NCBI GenBank assembly: GCA_002897675.1
Contig: BDSU01000045.1
Coordinates: 186,991-250,990, forward strand
From: a bacterium BMS3Abin02
GTDB taxonomy: Bacteria; Actinomycetota; Acidimicrobiia; Spongiisociales; UBA4744
Length of the DNA stretch: 64,000 nt
Direction of reading: 5' to 3'
Position 1 is the first letter of the stretch. Each line of letters starts with the position of its first letter. Of the stretch, positions 17,990 through 26,547 are shown piece after piece. Under the pieces are notes generated by a model. That model did not search any database. It saw only the letters and a program-made list of their open reading frames with translations, and was not told the DNA's origin. The position numbers and the translations under genes were made by a program.

Positions 17990-18352
17990 CGTGGCACCTT
18001 TCCGTAGTCGCTTCCTTGCAGAGTACTCGCCTTGCGGATTACCAGTTCCGGCATTCGCAAGCCCGGTCTTGTCTGCTCGGTGGACGCGGCGGGTCACTCG
18101 GTGAGGTTTCGCTCGACGTGGATCGAGAGTGATCCTTCGGAGGTGTAGAAGCTGACGGGGTGTGCCGCAGCCTGTCGCCGGCTTGGAGTGCGTGACCGCA
18201 GTCATGCCGACGGATGGCTGCTCCGTATACGATACCGTCGGAGTCGGCGCGTCTATACGCATGACTTTGGATTGCAGTCGATATCCAACGGTTCTGATGA
18301 TGAGGAGACGGATGATGCAGGTACCCTGGTTGCACCGGAAAGGGGAGACGAG
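17990..18352. promoter_or_regulatory. Divergent intergenic region, hemerythrin-like gene / hutH
   Basis: These 363 bases hold no credible gene. They must contain promoters for both flanking genes. The clearest feature is a palindrome TTGGAT-N10-ATCCAA (18267-18288), about 65 bases before the hutH start, which could be an operator. An AT-richer stretch (18245-18310) surrounds it. No consensus -10/-35 pair is convincing. Confidence 0.4.
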
Positions 18353-19867
18353 ATGCTGATCGACGGCGGGCCGCTGAGCCCCGAGCAGGTTGTGGCGGTG
18401 GCAGGACGCCGTGAGCCGGTCGAACTCGCGGACTCGGTGCCCGCACGAATGGCACCGGCGCTCAGGCTCGTCGAAGAGGTGATTGCCGAGGAGCGAACCG
18501 TCTACGGTGTCACCACCGGATTCGGTGCACTTGCCAACACTCGGATCGGGCGGGAGGAAGCCGAAGACCTCCAGGTGCATCTGCTCCGGAGCCATGCGGC
18601 CGGTGTCGGTACGCCGCTCGACGACGAGATCGTTCGGGCGATGCTGCTCTTGCGTGCCCGCACGCTCTCGCAGGGCTATTCCGGTGTGCGACCGGTTCTC
18701 GTCGAGCGCTACATCGAGTTCTTGAACAAGGATCTGCTTCCTGTGGTCCCCTCGCAAGGGTCCGTCGGCGCGTCCGGCGACCTCGCCCCGTTCGCGCATC
18801 TGGCCCTTCCACTCATCGGAGAGGGCTTTGTGAAGGCGGCAGGGACCATCCGTCCCTCCGCGGAGGTGCTCACCGAGTATGGCATCGAGCCGATTCATCT
18901 TCGGGCCAAGGAGGGACTGAGCCTGCTCAACGGGACCGAAGGGATGCTGGCGCAGGGAATCCTGGAACTGGTCCGAGCGGAACGACTTGTCGCCACCGCA
19001 GATCTGGCGTGCGCCCTGTCTGTCGAGGCGCTGCTCGGGAGCGCGCGTCCCTTCCGACAGGAGATCCACGCACTCCGCCCGCATCCGGGACAGATCGCCT
19101 CGGCAGGACACATCGAGCGGCTTCTCGAAGGCTCCGCGATCGTTGCCAGTCACCGTGACGACTTCACCCACGCCGTTCAGGATGCCTACAGCCTTCGTTG
19201 TGCTCCGCAGGTGCACGGTGCCGTACGCGACGCCCTTGGCTATGCCAGGGACGTGTTCACCCGCGAGTTGGGTGCTGTCGTGGACAACCCCATCGTGTTC
19301 CCTGCGACCGGCGACATCGTGTCGGCAGGAAACTTTCACGGTCAGCCCCTCGCGATCGCACTCGACCTCATGGCAATCGCCGTGACGGAGCTGTCATCGA
19401 TCTCCGAACGACGCACCGATCGGCTTCTGGACCCCGAGCGATCCTCGGGGCTCCCTGCGTTTCTGGCCGCCAAACCTGGAGTCGACTCGGGGTACATGCT
19501 CACCCAATACACGGCTGCAGCTCTCGTTGCCGAGAACAGGGTGCTCGCCCATCCGGCTTCCGTGGAGTCGATTCCGACCTCGGGTTCTCAGGAGGACCAT
19601 GTCTCGATGGGCTGGGGCGCCGCGCGCAAGCTATGGCAGGTCCTGGACAACGTCATGCGGGTACTGGCCGTCGAGATCCTCTGCGCCGTCCGCGGCGTCG
19701 AGCTTCGGGCGCCGTCGAAACCGTCCTTGCATACCGCGGCCGCGGTGCGGGCCGTTCGCGAGGTCGTGCCACCGGTGACCGGTGATCGGCCGCCGGGCGT
19801 CGAGATCGAAGCCGTGGCGTGTCTGATCGATGACGGTTCGTTGCTCGCCGCGACCGGGCTCAGCTGA
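18353..19867 (+). CDS. hutH: Histidine ammonia-lyase
   Basis: This 504-aa enzyme deaminates L-histidine to trans-urocanate, the first step of histidine degradation. The self-processing MIO cofactor triad is Ala140-Ser141-Gly142 in QGSVGASGDLAPFAHL. The N-terminal active-site loop VYGVTTGFGALANTRIG is present, as are NGTEGMLAQG, HAVQDAYSLRCAPQVHG and SSGLPAFL further on. ATG 18353 has AGGGGAG five bases upstream. The gene ends overlapping the convergent gene at 19860 by eight bases. hutU and hutI follow on the same strand but are not contiguous. Confidence 0.96.
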   Translation: MLIDGGPLSPEQVVAVAGRREPVELADSVPARMAPALRLVEEVIAEERTVYGVTTGFGALANTRIGREEAEDLQVHLLRSHAAGVGTPLDDEIVRAMLLLRARTLSQGYSGVRPVLVERYIEFLNKDLLPVVPSQGSVGASGDLAPFAHLALPLIGEGFVKAAGTIRPSAEVLTEYGIEPIHLRAKEGLSLLNGTEGMLAQGILELVRAERLVATADLACALSVEALLGSARPFRQEIHALRPHPGQIASAGHIERLLEGSAIVASHRDDFTHAVQDAYSLRCAPQVHGAVRDALGYARDVFTRELGAVVDNPIVFPATGDIVSAGNFHGQPLAIALDLMAIAVTELSSISERRTDRLLDPERSSGLPAFLAAKPGVDSGYMLTQYTAAALVAENRVLAHPASVESIPTSGSQEDHVSMGWGAARKLWQVLDNVMRVLAVEILCAVRGVELRAPSKPSLHTAAAVRAVREVVPPVTGDRPPGVEIEAVACLIDDGSLLAATGLS

Positions 19868-20132
19868 AGCGAGAGAGGATTTCCGCTTCGTACTCCGGGA
19901 AGTACCGGCTGATCACCGGTAGGTCGAAGGTACGGAGGATCGACTCCTTGGATTCCCGTTCCAGCAGGAACCGGAACGACTCTTCGATCAGACGGGCAGC
20001 GCCGGCATCAGGGGCGAGGCGCTGCACGTCCGCTTTCGCCACACGCACCTTGTGTACGGTGGAGCTCTTCTCGTCGCAGACTTGCACCGTGTACTGATCA
20101 GCAGCGGTCTGGATCACGGAGATGTCCAGCAT
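19860..20132 (-). CDS. Conserved small protein, function unknown
   Basis: This 90-aa soluble protein begins [18 protein letters not shown]. The first half resembles a small beta domain with a nucleic-acid- or cofactor-binding look. The second half is helical and ends [22 protein letters not shown] know no function for it. It lies antisense between hutH and hutU, overlapping the hutH end, and diverges from hutU with 68 bp between the start codons. Codon use matches its neighbours, so it is probably real. Confidence 0.65.
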   Translation of the reverse strand: MLDISVIQTAADQYTVQVCDEKSSTVHKVRVAKADVQRLAPDAGAARLIEESFRFLLERESKESILRTFDLPVISRYFPEYEAEILSRFS

Positions 20133-20200
20133 GCTTTGGAAGCTACCACTCCTGGACGGACGGCGGCCGATTGGCGGTACGCTTTACGGAGGAGGACATC

Positions 20201-21853
20201 ATGAGCAGAGAAATCCGTGCTCCTCGGGGCACCACGCTCAACACGAAGGGCTGGTTGCAGGAGGCGGTGCTCCGCTGCCTGATGAACAACCTCGACCCCG
20301 AAGTCGCCGAGAACCCCGACGAACTCATCGTCTACGGAGGACGAGGCAAGGCGGCCCGGAGCTGGGAGGCCTTCGATGCGATCGTGAGGAGCCTCCAGGA
20401 CCTCGAGAACGACGAGACGCTGTTGGTCCAGTCCGGCAAGCCGGTCGGCATATTCCGAACTCACGAAATGGCTCCCCGGGTGCTGATCGCGAACAGTCTC
20501 CTCGTGCCCGACTGGGCCACATGGGAGCAGTTCTGGGAGCTCGAGGCCAAGGGTCTGATCATGTACGGCCAGATGACGGCGGGATCCTGGATCTACATCG
20601 GCACGCAGGGCATCCTGCAAGGCACGTATCAGACGTTCCTCGCCATCGCCGAACAGCGCTTCGGCGGAACGCTGAAGGGAACGCTGACGTTGACCGCAGG
20701 CCTCGGCGGCATGGGTGGTGCCCAGCCGCTGGCGATCACGATGAACGAGGGAGTCGCTCTCGTCGTCGAAGTGGATCCTGCCCATATCCAACGACGCATC
20801 GATACCGGCTACCTCGATGTGATCGCCCCAAGCCTGGACGAGGCGGTCCGAATGGCGCTGGTGGCGAAATCACACGGTGAGGCGCTGTCGATCGGCGTGC
20901 AGGGGAACGCAGCCGACATGTTCCCCGAGCTCCTCGGCCGTGGGATCGGCATCGACATCGTCACCGATCAGACGTCCGCCCACGATCCGCTCAACGGGTA
21001 CGTGCCGAGCGGGTACGACGTCGGCGCTGCGGCAGAGCTTCGTAAGAGTGATCCGGAGCGTTACATCACCCTGGCTCGCGTGTCCATGGCTCGGCACTGC
21101 GCGGCGATGGTCGACTTCATCGATACCGGTGCGGAGGTGTTCGACTACGGCAACAACCTGCGTGGCGAAGCCAAGAACGGCGGGTTCGAGCAGGCGTTCG
21201 CGTATCCCGGTTTCATGCCCGCCTATCTGCGGCCGCTCATGTGTGAAGGGATGGGCCCGTTCCGGTGGGTTGCCCTCTCCGGAGACCCTGCCGACATCGC
21301 CGAGACCGACGAGGTGATCGCAGATCTGTTCCCGGAGAATCAGGGGCTTCAACGTTGGCTCGAGCTCGCCAAGGAGAAGGTGCACTTCCAGGGGCTTCCC
21401 GCCCGGATCTGCTGGCTCGGCTACGGCGAGCGGGCAAGAGCGGGCCTGGCGTTCAACGAGTTGGTGCGGTCGGGGAAGGTGAAGGCCCCGATCGTGATCG
21501 GTCGTGACCATCTGGACTCCGGCTCCGTTGCCTCCCCGTACCGTGAGACCGAGGCGATGCTCGACGGTTCCGACGCGATTGCCGACTGGCCGATCCTCAA
21601 CGCCCTGCTGAACACCTCCTCCGGAGCCGCATGGGTCGCCGTGCACCACGGTGGTGGTGTCGGGATCGGCAAGGCGATTCACGCCGGCGCCCAGGTCGTC
21701 GCGGACGGCACCGACGACGCGGCGCGCCGGTTGGAATTGATGCTCACCAACGACCCGGGAACCGGAGTGATGCGCCACGCAGACGCCGGCTACGAGCGGG
21801 CGATCGAAGTTGCCAGGGAGCGGGGCATCCGGATCCCGATGCTCGACGAATAG
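20201..21853 (+). CDS. hutU: Urocanate hydratase
   Basis: This 550-aa urocanase converts urocanate to 4-imidazolone-5-propionate with tightly bound NAD+. Diagnostic segments include [36 protein letters not shown] (NAD-binding glycine-rich region), [20 protein letters not shown] and [20 protein letters not shown] 20201 is fixed by GGAGGAGG five bases upstream; 30 in-frame bases upstream are not part of the protein. Palindrome copy B begins 16 bases after the stop. Confidence 0.96.
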   Translation: MSREIRAPRGTTLNTKGWLQEAVLRCLMNNLDPEVAENPDELIVYGGRGKAARSWEAFDAIVRSLQDLENDETLLVQSGKPVGIFRTHEMAPRVLIANSLLVPDWATWEQFWELEAKGLIMYGQMTAGSWIYIGTQGILQGTYQTFLAIAEQRFGGTLKGTLTLTAGLGGMGGAQPLAITMNEGVALVVEVDPAHIQRRIDTGYLDVIAPSLDEAVRMALVAKSHGEALSIGVQGNAADMFPELLGRGIGIDIVTDQTSAHDPLNGYVPSGYDVGAAAELRKSDPERYITLARVSMARHCAAMVDFIDTGAEVFDYGNNLRGEAKNGGFEQAFAYPGFMPAYLRPLMCEGMGPFRWVALSGDPADIAETDEVIADLFPENQGLQRWLELAKEKVHFQGLPARICWLGYGERARAGLAFNELVRSGKVKAPIVIGRDHLDSGSVASPYRETEAMLDGSDAIADWPILNALLNTSSGAAWVAVHHGGGVGIGKAIHAGAQVVADGTDDAARRLELMLTNDPGTGVMRHADAGYERAIEVARERGIRIPMLDE

Positions 21854-21868
21854 AACCCCCTCTCTCCG

Positions 21869-21915
21869 AACCCAGGGCTCAGGGGTGCGCTCAGAGTACC
21901 TACGAGCCCTGGGTT
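21869..21915. terminator. Palindromic element copy B (convergent gene ends)
   Basis: Arms AACCCAGGGCTC (21869-21880) and GAGCCCTGGGTT (21904-21915) are perfect over 12 bp. The right arm reaches the first base of the stop codon of the convergent ferric-reductase-like gene. The inner halves do not pair well: the left resembles copy A and the right resembles copies C and E. Confidence 0.7.
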
Positions 21916-22451
21916 CAACGAGGGTGTGGTCGTGCTTCGTAGGTGAGCACCCGCAGGATCGTGAATATGGCGATGACCAGGGTCGTGCCCCCGTACAACG
22001 CGACGGCGAAGATGCCGTGACTGTCGGTTCCCGCCTCGATGCTGTGAATCAGCGCAGCGGAGAAGACGCCGTAGGTCAGGTAGTGGATACCCCTCCAGAC
22101 CTTCTGCCCGATCCGCCGGCGGACGTAGAAGGTGAAAGTGGTCAACACCATGCCGTACAGGGCGACGATTCCCAGCGCGATCGCCACCGGCTCCCAGGTG
22201 GAGACGCCCGGTACGAGTACGTCTCGAAGACCGAAATCGACATAGTCGTCCGTCAGTAACGCGACGACATGGACGACGGTGGCGAGCAGGCCGGCGATCG
22301 ACAGCGCTTCGTGCACATACGTCGTGCTTTTCGTCGAAACGGCTCGCGTCAGCATCTTCGAGGAGATCACCAGGCCCCAGAGCATGGCTGCTGCGAGGAG
22401 GGCGAACGCGACGAGACCCGATCCCCTCACGGTGATCCATGCGAGGTTCAT
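21915..22451 (-). CDS. Ferric-reductase-like transmembrane heme protein
   Basis: This 178-aa protein has about five membrane spans and resembles the ferric reductase-like transmembrane domain (MsrQ/YedZ/NOX-type). His47 (TYVHEALSI) and His61 (VVHVVAL) are 14 residues apart. A second pair lies near residues 122 and 135 (GIHYLTYGVFSAALIHS). This fits two b-type hemes. No NAD or FAD domain is fused. ATGA overlap with apbE upstream suggests that it passes electrons across the membrane to or from a flavinylated partner. Confidence 0.82.
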   Translation of the reverse strand: MNLAWITVRGSGLVAFALLAAAMLWGLVISSKMLTRAVSTKSTTYVHEALSIAGLLATVVHVVALLTDDYVDFGLRDVLVPGVSTWEPVAIALGIVALYGMVLTTFTFYVRRRIGQKVWRGIHYLTYGVFSAALIHSIEAGTDSHGIFAVALYGGTTLVIAIFTILRVLTYEARPHPR

Positions 22452-23299
22452 GCCGCCCTCACTTCCAGGCTGCCTGTCGCGTACACGGAAGCGTCGTTCC
22501 AGATGACGAGCGCACCGTCGATCCAGTCTTGATCGTCGGCCCAGGACAGACCGTCTTCACCGTGGAAGAGGACCCCTTTGGCTCCGGCCTCTGCCATGGC
22601 CGCCCGATCACAGACAACGGTTGCGCTGAGCACGGGCGTACACGCCGGTGCGCCGGTGCGCGGATCGATCAGATGGTGGGCATGGCGGCCGGCGACCTTC
22701 CATCTGCGGCGGGTAACCGAACTCGTGGCGAGCCCTCGACGTCCCAGCGGGACCGTCGCGACGATGTTGCCCCACGGATCTTCGATGTCGACGTCTGCCT
22801 CGGGGTGGTTCGAGCGAAGGTCCCCGCCCGCGTTCACGATGGTCGCGAATCCGCGTTCAACGGCGACGTCTGCCGTCCAACCCTTGGCGATGCCGCCAAG
22901 ATCGAAACGAACACCGGGTGCCTTCCGCAGCGTGGAGCCATCGATATGCCACCAGAGGTCCGCTCCGACATCACTCGGCGGATCTGTGAGATCGGCGACC
23001 TTCGGAAACGTGGTGTCGTAGCCCCATGCGGACACGAGTCCGCCCACGGCCGGGTCGACGAGATGATCGGTCCAACTGCGAAGATCCTGGGCGACGGCGA
23101 GAATGTCCGCCAAGAGGGGCGACACCTCCACGGTCGACGCCGAGGAGTCGTTCAGCCGGCTGAGTTCGCTGTGTTCCAGGAAGCGGCTACAGACCTGCTC
23201 GACGTGATCGAAGAGTCTCCGCGCCCGCGTTGCGCTTCTGTCCGACTGCAGGGCGATCGTCACCGAGGTTCCCATCGCATCGAACGAGACCGATCGCAT
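22448..23299 (-). CDS. apbE: FAD:protein FMN transferase, ApbE family
   Basis: This 283-aa ApbE homologue covalently attaches FMN from FAD to Thr of exported target proteins. It begins MRSVSFDAMGTSVTIAL. The central FAD/Mg segment is FDLGGIAKGWTADVAVE, followed by IVNAGGDLR. The C-terminus has HHLIDPRTGAPA and VCDRAAMAEAGAKGVLF. ATG 23299 shares a base with the upstream stop (TGATG), and its stop overlaps the next start (ATGA). No FMN-binding-domain substrate is encoded in the window. Confidence 0.93.
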   Translation of the reverse strand: MRSVSFDAMGTSVTIALQSDRSATRARRLFDHVEQVCSRFLEHSELSRLNDSSASTVEVSPLLADILAVAQDLRSWTDHLVDPAVGGLVSAWGYDTTFPKVADLTDPPSDVGADLWWHIDGSTLRKAPGVRFDLGGIAKGWTADVAVERGFATIVNAGGDLRSNHPEADVDIEDPWGNIVATVPLGRRGLATSSVTRRRWKVAGRHAHHLIDPRTGAPACTPVLSATVVCDRAAMAEAGAKGVLFHGEDGLSWADDQDWIDGALVIWNDASVYATGSLEVRAA

Positions 23300-23604
23300 C
23301 ACGAGCCCTTCGAGGTTTGACGAACCGGCGCCTGAACGACACGGCGGACGATCCGCGTCGGCGGAGGTGTGATCTCGGCAGGGCCGACCCTGACGATCAC
23401 GAGACCACTCTGTGGAACCGACGGCACCGTCGCGACCAGTGAGGATGGGGCGCTCTGCTCGACGGCGATCGGCTGCGTGCCGGTGGGCTGTGGCGGCGTT
23501 GCGGCGACCCTGCCGGCGAGGATCGCGGTCACCCAGGCGACCCCGGCAAACGTCCAGGCGACGATCTTGATTCCCCGCAGCGGAAAGAAGCGCTTGCGGA
23601 TCAC
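23299..23604 (-). CDS. Small single-span membrane protein, Pro-rich tail
   Basis: This 101-aa protein has a basic N-terminus (IRKRFFPLRG), one membrane span at about residues 13-34 (VAWTFAGVAWVTAILAG), and an exported Pro/Val/Ala-rich segment ending PVRQTSKGS. GTG 23604 overlaps the upstream stop (GTGA), and its stop touches apbE (TGATG). Function is unknown. Its place immediately before apbE suggests a role in the same extracytoplasmic redox module. Confidence 0.7.
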   Translation of the reverse strand: MIRKRFFPLRGIKIVAWTFAGVAWVTAILAGRVAATPPQPTGTQPIAVEQSAPSSLVATVPSVPQSGLVIVRVGPAEITPPPTRIVRRVVQAPVRQTSKGS

Positions 23605-23906
23605 TTCGCCGCCTTGTCGACGACACGCAACACGGCGCTGTGGGATTCCAGCACGCGTACGATGGATGCGGGGAGTTGTTGCTCGGCCTGATCGGTGGGC
23701 AGTACCCATGCCGAGTTCTCCGCCTGCAATGTGCGGTACAACGCAGGGCTGAGGCCGTTGGGGGTCTCGGGCTCGGTAGCCTCGGCGACCATCCCGGAAG
23801 AAGCCACGACGGCCGCCGGAGACGGGACACCGGAGTAGCTTCGCACTGCCAGGAATCCGAACACGGCGAAGATCGTGGCCACGATGATCATTGCACGATC
23901 GCGCAT
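23601..23906 (-). CDS. Small single-span exported/membrane protein
   Basis: This 101-aa protein has one N-terminal span (MIIVATIFAVFGFLAV) and a soluble exported domain of about 75 residues containing LSPALYRTLQAENSAWVLPT. It is not a recognised family. ATG 23906 lies in a TGATG overlap with the preceding gene, so translation is coupled along the operon. No canonical flavinylation motif (DgxTSAT type) is seen in it. Confidence 0.7.
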   Translation of the reverse strand: MRDRAMIIVATIFAVFGFLAVRSYSGVPSPAAVVASSGMVAEATEPETPNGLSPALYRTLQAENSAWVLPTDQAEQQLPASIVRVLESHSAVLRVVDKAAK

Positions 23907-24346
23907 CAGTCGTCTTCGCGTTCGTCTTCGCGTTCGTCTTCGTTCTCGGTCTCATGCGCAGGTGCCGGGGCTGCGCTCACCGTCTCGACGACGGTGACGA
24001 TCTGGGCCGGCCTGTCGGTCACCGAAGCGACAGGGAGAGGATTCTCGGTATCCGCGCAGATCGGCCGCAGCGCGTCCAGGGCTGCCTGCTCGAGCGGGGT
24101 GATCGTGCCGGCGGCTTCTTTCCCTGCCAGTGCGGGGCCGTCTTCGCCACAAGCGCGTTGCAGGTCGGCATCACGAGCGACGGCGTCCTGGATGGCGAAC
24201 GTCGTTCCATCCGACTGCTGCGGCGCCGCAGCGCTGTCTGTGGCGGCGTCTGTGGACGGCGTGTCCCCGGTGAACGCCGCGACCGCACTGATGGTCGGCA
24301 CGCCGATCGCAGCGGCGAGAATGATGGCGGTGAGCTTTCCTTTCAT
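23906..24346 (-). CDS. Secreted acidic protein, first gene of the ApbE operon
   Basis: This 146-aa protein has a cleavable-looking signal (MKGKLTAIILAAAIGVPTIS) and a Thr/Asp/Ala-rich mature N-terminus. Two Cys lie in LQRACGEDGP and LRPICADTENP, and the C-terminal tail is extremely acidic (Glu/Asp/Arg repeats over the last 14 residues, from an imperfect GTCTTCGCGTTC DNA repeat at 23908-23942). ATG 24346 has AGGAGG close upstream. It diverges from hutI with 90 bp between starts. Function is unknown. Confidence 0.72.
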   Translation of the reverse strand: MKGKLTAIILAAAIGVPTISAVAAFTGDTPSTDAATDSAAAPQQSDGTTFAIQDAVARDADLQRACGEDGPALAGKEAAGTITPLEQAALDALRPICADTENPLPVASVTDRPAQIVTVVETVSAAPAPAHETENEDEREDEREDD

Positions 24347-24388
24347 GTCTCCTCCTGGGATTGGTTCCGACAGCCTGCATGCGTGTCG

Positions 24389-24394
24389 GATAAT
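24389..24394 (+). promoter_or_regulatory. Possible -10 element for hutI
   Basis: GATAAT at 24389-24394 lies about 43 bases before the hutI start in the 90-bp divergent spacer. Upstream TTCCGACA is only a weak -35 match. Tentative. Confidence 0.3.
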
Positions 24395-24436
24395 GGGGTG
24401 TTAAGCGTGCCTGAAAGCTCGTGCAAGGATGAGGGC

Positions 24437-25663
24437 ATGGATTTCGTGCTTCGCAACGTCGGGGAACTGACCACCAACGACCTTGGCCCGCCCGCCGCCG
24501 GCCGCGTCGTCCTCGACGCCGCGGTGTCCGTGAAGGATGGCCTTGTGACATGGGTGGGACCAGATGACGCCATCCCATCCCATGTCCGTGCCCTGCACCA
24601 GATCGACGCCGGAGGGAGGGCGGTGATCCCCGGTTTCGTCGATTCCCACACACATTGTGTCTTCGCCGGTGATCGGGCCGACGAATTCGGCCGGCGACTC
24701 CGCGGAGAGAGCTACGAAGAGATCCTCCAGGCCGGCGGGGGCATCCGCTCGACCGTGGAAGCAACCAGAGCCGCCGGCGTGGAGGATCTTGTCGAATCTG
24801 CAACACGAAGACTCGACCGGATGCTGGCGATGGGCACGACGACGGCCGAGGTCAAGTCCGGGTACGGGCTCGACACACCGACAGAGAGGAAGATGCTCGA
24901 AGCCATCACGGAACTCGCACACACCCATGCCATCGACGTCGTGCCGACGTTTCTCGGAGCGCACGTCGTCCCCGCCGAGTATCAGGAGGATCGGGAGGCG
25001 TATGTGCGGCTCATCGAAGACGAGATGCTGCCGGCTTGCGCTCCGTTCGCTCGCTACTGCGATGTGTTCTGTGACAGTGGCGCGTTCACTGTCGACGAGG
25101 CCCGGCGGGTCCTCGAGGCCGGCAGGCGTGTCGGCTTGCAGCCGCGCATGCACGTCGAGCAACTCGCGCACACGGGCGGAGCGTCGCTGGCAGCCGAACT
25201 GGGCGCCGTCAGCGCCGACCATCTCGACCATGTCACTCCCGACGATGTCGAGGCTCTGCGCCGGGCGGGGACCGTCGCGGTGCTCCTACCTGCCGTCGCG
25301 CTGTCGCTGCAGACTCCTCAGCCGCCCGGCAGGATGCTCTGGGATGCCGGCATTCCGGTGGCCATTGCCACGGACTGCAACCCGGGCACCGCCTATGTGG
25401 AGAGCATGCCGCTCGTGGTAGTGCTGGCCGTCCTCGAGATGCGATTGACTCCAGAGGAGGCGCTGTGGTCGGCCACTCGTGGGGGTGCGCTGGCCATCGA
25501 GGAGATGAGCAAGGGGTGGATCGGCGAGGGTGCGATCGCGGATCTGATCGTCCTCGATGCTCCGCGAGCCGTTCACCTCGTCTATCGGCCCGGCACAGAC
25601 CTCATCGGTTCCGTCGTGAAGGACGGCGATTTCGTCGTCGACACGCTCAACCTGTCGCGATGA
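24437..25663 (+). CDS. hutI: Imidazolonepropionase
   Basis: This 408-aa amidohydrolase opens imidazolone propionate to N-formimino-L-glutamate, the third histidine-degradation step. The metal-binding HxH is in VDSHTHCVFAGDRADEF. EVKSGYGLDTPTERKML and HVEQLAHTGGA follow, and the late metal/substrate Asp lies in IATDCNPGTAYVESMP. ATG 24437 follows a GAGGG ribosome site. The stop overlaps the convergent transporter gene by 17 bp. The last hut enzyme (formiminoglutamate hydrolase or transferase) is not in the window. Confidence 0.95.
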   Translation: MDFVLRNVGELTTNDLGPPAAGRVVLDAAVSVKDGLVTWVGPDDAIPSHVRALHQIDAGGRAVIPGFVDSHTHCVFAGDRADEFGRRLRGESYEEILQAGGGIRSTVEATRAAGVEDLVESATRRLDRMLAMGTTTAEVKSGYGLDTPTERKMLEAITELAHTHAIDVVPTFLGAHVVPAEYQEDREAYVRLIEDEMLPACAPFARYCDVFCDSGAFTVDEARRVLEAGRRVGLQPRMHVEQLAHTGGASLAAELGAVSADHLDHVTPDDVEALRRAGTVAVLLPAVALSLQTPQPPGRMLWDAGIPVAIATDCNPGTAYVESMPLVVVLAVLEMRLTPEEALWSATRGGALAIEEMSKGWIGEGAIADLIVLDAPRAVHLVYRPGTDLIGSVVKDGDFVVDTLNLSR

Positions 25664-26483
25664 GGGCGATCCCCGCCAGGGCGAGTGCGACCCCTGCGAG
25701 GCGTGGCGCGGTGAGTCGCTCTTTCAGCACCACTCTCGCCAGGACGATGGTCGAAGCCGGGTAGAGGGCCGTGACGACCGAGGCCAGCGAGATCAAGCCG
25801 GCCCGGACGGCCAACAGGAACAAGGCGTTTGCAGCGATGTCGAGCACACCGGCTCCTGCAACCGTCTTGTCGAGTATCCGGGCGGGTCTGATCCTCCTTC
25901 CAAGGCTTGCGGCAAGGATCGCGACGAACGGTATGGACGCGGCGCGGGCACCGATGAGCGGCCAGATCCCGGATGTGGGGTCCGTTCTGCTGATCAGGAT
26001 GAAGAACGCCCCGAAGCCGATCCCGGCCAGGAATCCGTCGAGGGCGCCCGTGTTGCGCGTTTCGCCCTCGTCGGGGGTTCGTTCCCGGGTGATGAGTGCG
26101 ATGGATGAGAGGGCGGCCACGATTCCGATGGTCGCCGCGGTGGACGGGCGCTCTCCGATGAAGAGTCCGAACGTGAGTGGAACCAGGGCGGTCGTGACGG
26201 CTGACAAGGGGGCGGCGACAGACATCCGTCCCGTGGAGAGCCCTCGGTAGAAGAAGATCAACCCGGTGCCGCCGATGAGCCCGGCTGCGGCCCCCCATCC
26301 GAAATCGGCGAGTCGATACTCTTCCGGTCCAAGGACCGGGAGCAACGCAAGGAGGAGCACGGCTCCGACCATCTGTGAGACCACCACGACTCCCATGGCC
26401 TGGTGGCGCTTCGACGCCATGCCGCCGAGGAAGTCGGCGGCGCCGTACGTGACAGCGGAGAGGATGGCGAACGTGACGAACAC
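25647..26483 (-). CDS. EamA/DMT-family transporter
   Basis: This 278-aa inner-membrane protein has about ten spans in two EamA halves: residues 1-130 (ILSAVTYGAADFLGGMASKR, GGTGLIFFYRGLSTGRMS) and 145-278 (LYPASTIVLARVVLKERLTA, ending AGIALIATG). DMT exporters and importers move small metabolites; the substrate is unknown here. I chose GTG 26483 because the hydrophobic domain starts there. Upstream residues read as hydrophilic noise and would collide with the divergent phosphodiesterase gene. Confidence 0.85.
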   Translation of the reverse strand: MFVTFAILSAVTYGAADFLGGMASKRHQAMGVVVVSQMVGAVLLLALLPVLGPEEYRLADFGWGAAAGLIGGTGLIFFYRGLSTGRMSVAAPLSAVTTALVPLTFGLFIGERPSTAATIGIVAALSSIALITRERTPDEGETRNTGALDGFLAGIGFGAFFILISRTDPTSGIWPLIGARAASIPFVAILAASLGRRIRPARILDKTVAGAGVLDIAANALFLLAVRAGLISLASVVTALYPASTIVLARVVLKERLTAPRLAGVALALAGIALIATG

Positions 26484-26547
26484 GGGAGAAGGGTATCCAC
26501 TTTCCAGTGACCGGCTGCCGGTGCTGACGTTTCTAGACTCGTTCTCG

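Noticed and set aside
17549..19339. Long minus-strand frame running from the hemerythrin-like gene back across hutH
   Set aside because: Only the last 146 codons (from ATG 17989) read as protein; the rest is antisense to hutH.
23908..23942. GTCTTCGCGTTC repeats as a possible regulatory array
   Set aside because: They encode the acidic Glu/Asp/Arg tail of a secreted protein in frame.
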